Assembly: GCA_031260745.1 (NCBI GenBank) | Contig: JAISKY010000037.1 | Location: 1-6,097, forward strand | From: Oscillospiraceae bacterium | Lineage (GTDB): Bacteria; Bacillota; Clostridia; Oscillospirales; Oscillospiraceae | Length of the DNA stretch: 6,097 bases | Direction: 5' to 3' | Shown here: one piece after another, positions 5,451-6,097 of the stretch | Numbering within the stretch: the stretch's first letter is position 1 | How the letters are laid out: each line of letters begins with the position of its first letter | Notes under the pieces: model-generated | Databases searched by the model: none | What the model saw: only the letters and a program-made list of their open reading frames with translations | Told to the model about the DNA's origin: nothing | Translations under genes and position numbers: made by a program

Positions 5451-6097
5451 ATGCCTTATGTACAAGTCAAAATGCCGGAAGACGCGGCAGGGTTCGCAAT
5501 GCCGCTTATTGACGCGTCAAACATAACGCGTAAGTGGCTTGACGTGGATTACACGCCGAAAAAACCGCACCCCGCCCGCAAACTGGATATTTATCTGCCC
5601 GAAACCGGAGACGGTCCGTTTCCGACGATTATCGCGATTCACGGCGGAGCGTTCTGGGGCGGAGCAAAGGACGATATGCAGGTTGCGGCATACTTCGAGT
5701 TTATCCCGGAGGGCTACGCGGTCGTTTCGGTCGAACAGCGTCTGTGCTCGACTTTACCCGGAGGCGGGTATGACCCGGACGGTCGATTCCCCAACGCGGT
5801 ACATGACTATCGCGCCGCGATTCGGTTCCTGCGCGCAAACGCCGCAGCGTACAAGCTGGACCCGAATAAATTTGTAACAGCCGGAGGTTCGGCGGGCGGG
5901 TATCACTCAATTATGGGAGCGGTACAGCCGAATAACCCCGCATTGTATGACGATTCGCTGGGTTGGGCTGACGTTGACGGCACGGTTCACGCCGTAGTGG
6001 ACTGGTTCGGAGTAGGCGACCTGGTCGTGCAGTCCGAATTTACGACGAACTCACCCGCGATGACACTGCCTGACGGTACGGAGATGAAGATGGACAA
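5451..6097 (+). CDS. Alpha/beta-hydrolase esterase (acetyl-xylan/feruloyl-esterase-like), N-terminal part
   Basis: The frame runs open to the right edge, giving 215 residues of a serine hydrolase of the carboxylesterase/lipase (BD-FAE-like) group. Such enzymes remove acyl groups from small esters or plant-polysaccharide side chains; the true substrate is not evident. Visible features are the strand pair RKLDIYLPE...FPTIIAIHGGAFWGG with the oxyanion-hole HGG at 64-66, the FPNAVHDYRAAIRFLRANA helix (113-132) before the nucleophile elbow, DPNKF, and AGGSAGGYH with GxSxG nucleophile S147. The catalytic Asp and His should lie past the window end. There is no signal peptide (start MPYVQVKMPE), so it probably acts inside the cell. 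ATG at 5451 follows AGGAGGT (5434-5440) by 10 nt, a strong site. It is transcribed divergently from the cupin gene from its own probable promoter. Confidence 0.9.
   Translation, partial: MPYVQVKMPEDAAGFAMPLIDASNITRKWLDVDYTPKKPHPARKLDIYLPETGDGPFPTIIAIHGGAFWGGAKDDMQVAAYFEFIPEGYAVVSVEQRLCSTLPGGGYDPDGRFPNAVHDYRAAIRFLRANAAAYKLDPNKFVTAGGSAGGYHSIMGAVQPNNPALYDDSLGWADVDGTVHAVVDWFGVGDLVVQSEFTTNSPAMTLPDGTEMKMD

Noticed and set aside
5539..5877. A 112-codon + strand frame inside the esterase region
   Set aside because: The true frame is the one from ATG 5451 with the strong ribosome site, HGG and GxSxG; this one is rich in Arg and Thr with no domain.

Overview
The window looks like a chromosomal segment from an anaerobic Firmicute, most likely a Clostridia-type gut bacterium (Oscillospiraceae/Ruminococcaceae-like). 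This is inferred from gene content: strong AGGAGG-type ribosome sites, an XpaC-family protein, a SpoVB-type flippase, and a purine pathway that uses a PurO-type IMP cyclohydrolase with a free-standing AICAR transformylase instead of the fused PurH. No marker gene (rRNA, ribosomal protein) is present, so the taxonomy is an inference. I see no phage, CRISPR, tRNA or rRNA genes and no insertion sequence with a transposase.

Layout: 2-640 (+) is the C-terminal part of a PotD-like polyamine-binding protein, whose 5' end lies outside the window. A perfect 13-bp hairpin follows at 673-705. 763-1476 (+) is an XpaC/halogen-hydrolase-family membrane protein. Its stop codon runs straight into an AT-only inverted repeat (1476-1588; 33-bp arms, one mismatch), the clearest mobile or repetitive-looking element here. 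1604-2302 (+) and 2248-3186 (+) encode the last two steps of de novo IMP synthesis as separate proteins whose genes overlap by 55 bp. 3253-4560 (+) is a 12-segment MOP/SpoVB-like lipid-linked-sugar flippase. A bidirectional terminator (4575-4608) separates it from the convergent cupin gene at 4615-5172 (-). The intergenic stretch 5173-5450 is divergent. It carries a good promoter for the cupin gene, a plausible promoter for the rightward gene, and a dyad over the latter's -10 box. From 5451 (+) to the window edge runs the N-terminal part of an alpha/beta-hydrolase esterase, open at the right end.

How they work together: the cyclohydrolase and transformylase form one functional unit (AICAR to FAICAR to IMP), and tight overlap suggests translational coupling. 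The flippase probably shares their transcript but has no evident biochemical link to them. The polyamine, XpaC, cupin and esterase genes look like independent units. I found no convincing new multi-gene system. The points most worth a second look are the compact stand-alone AICAR transformylase, the AT-rich inverted repeat, and the cupin with a cysteine-rich tail.
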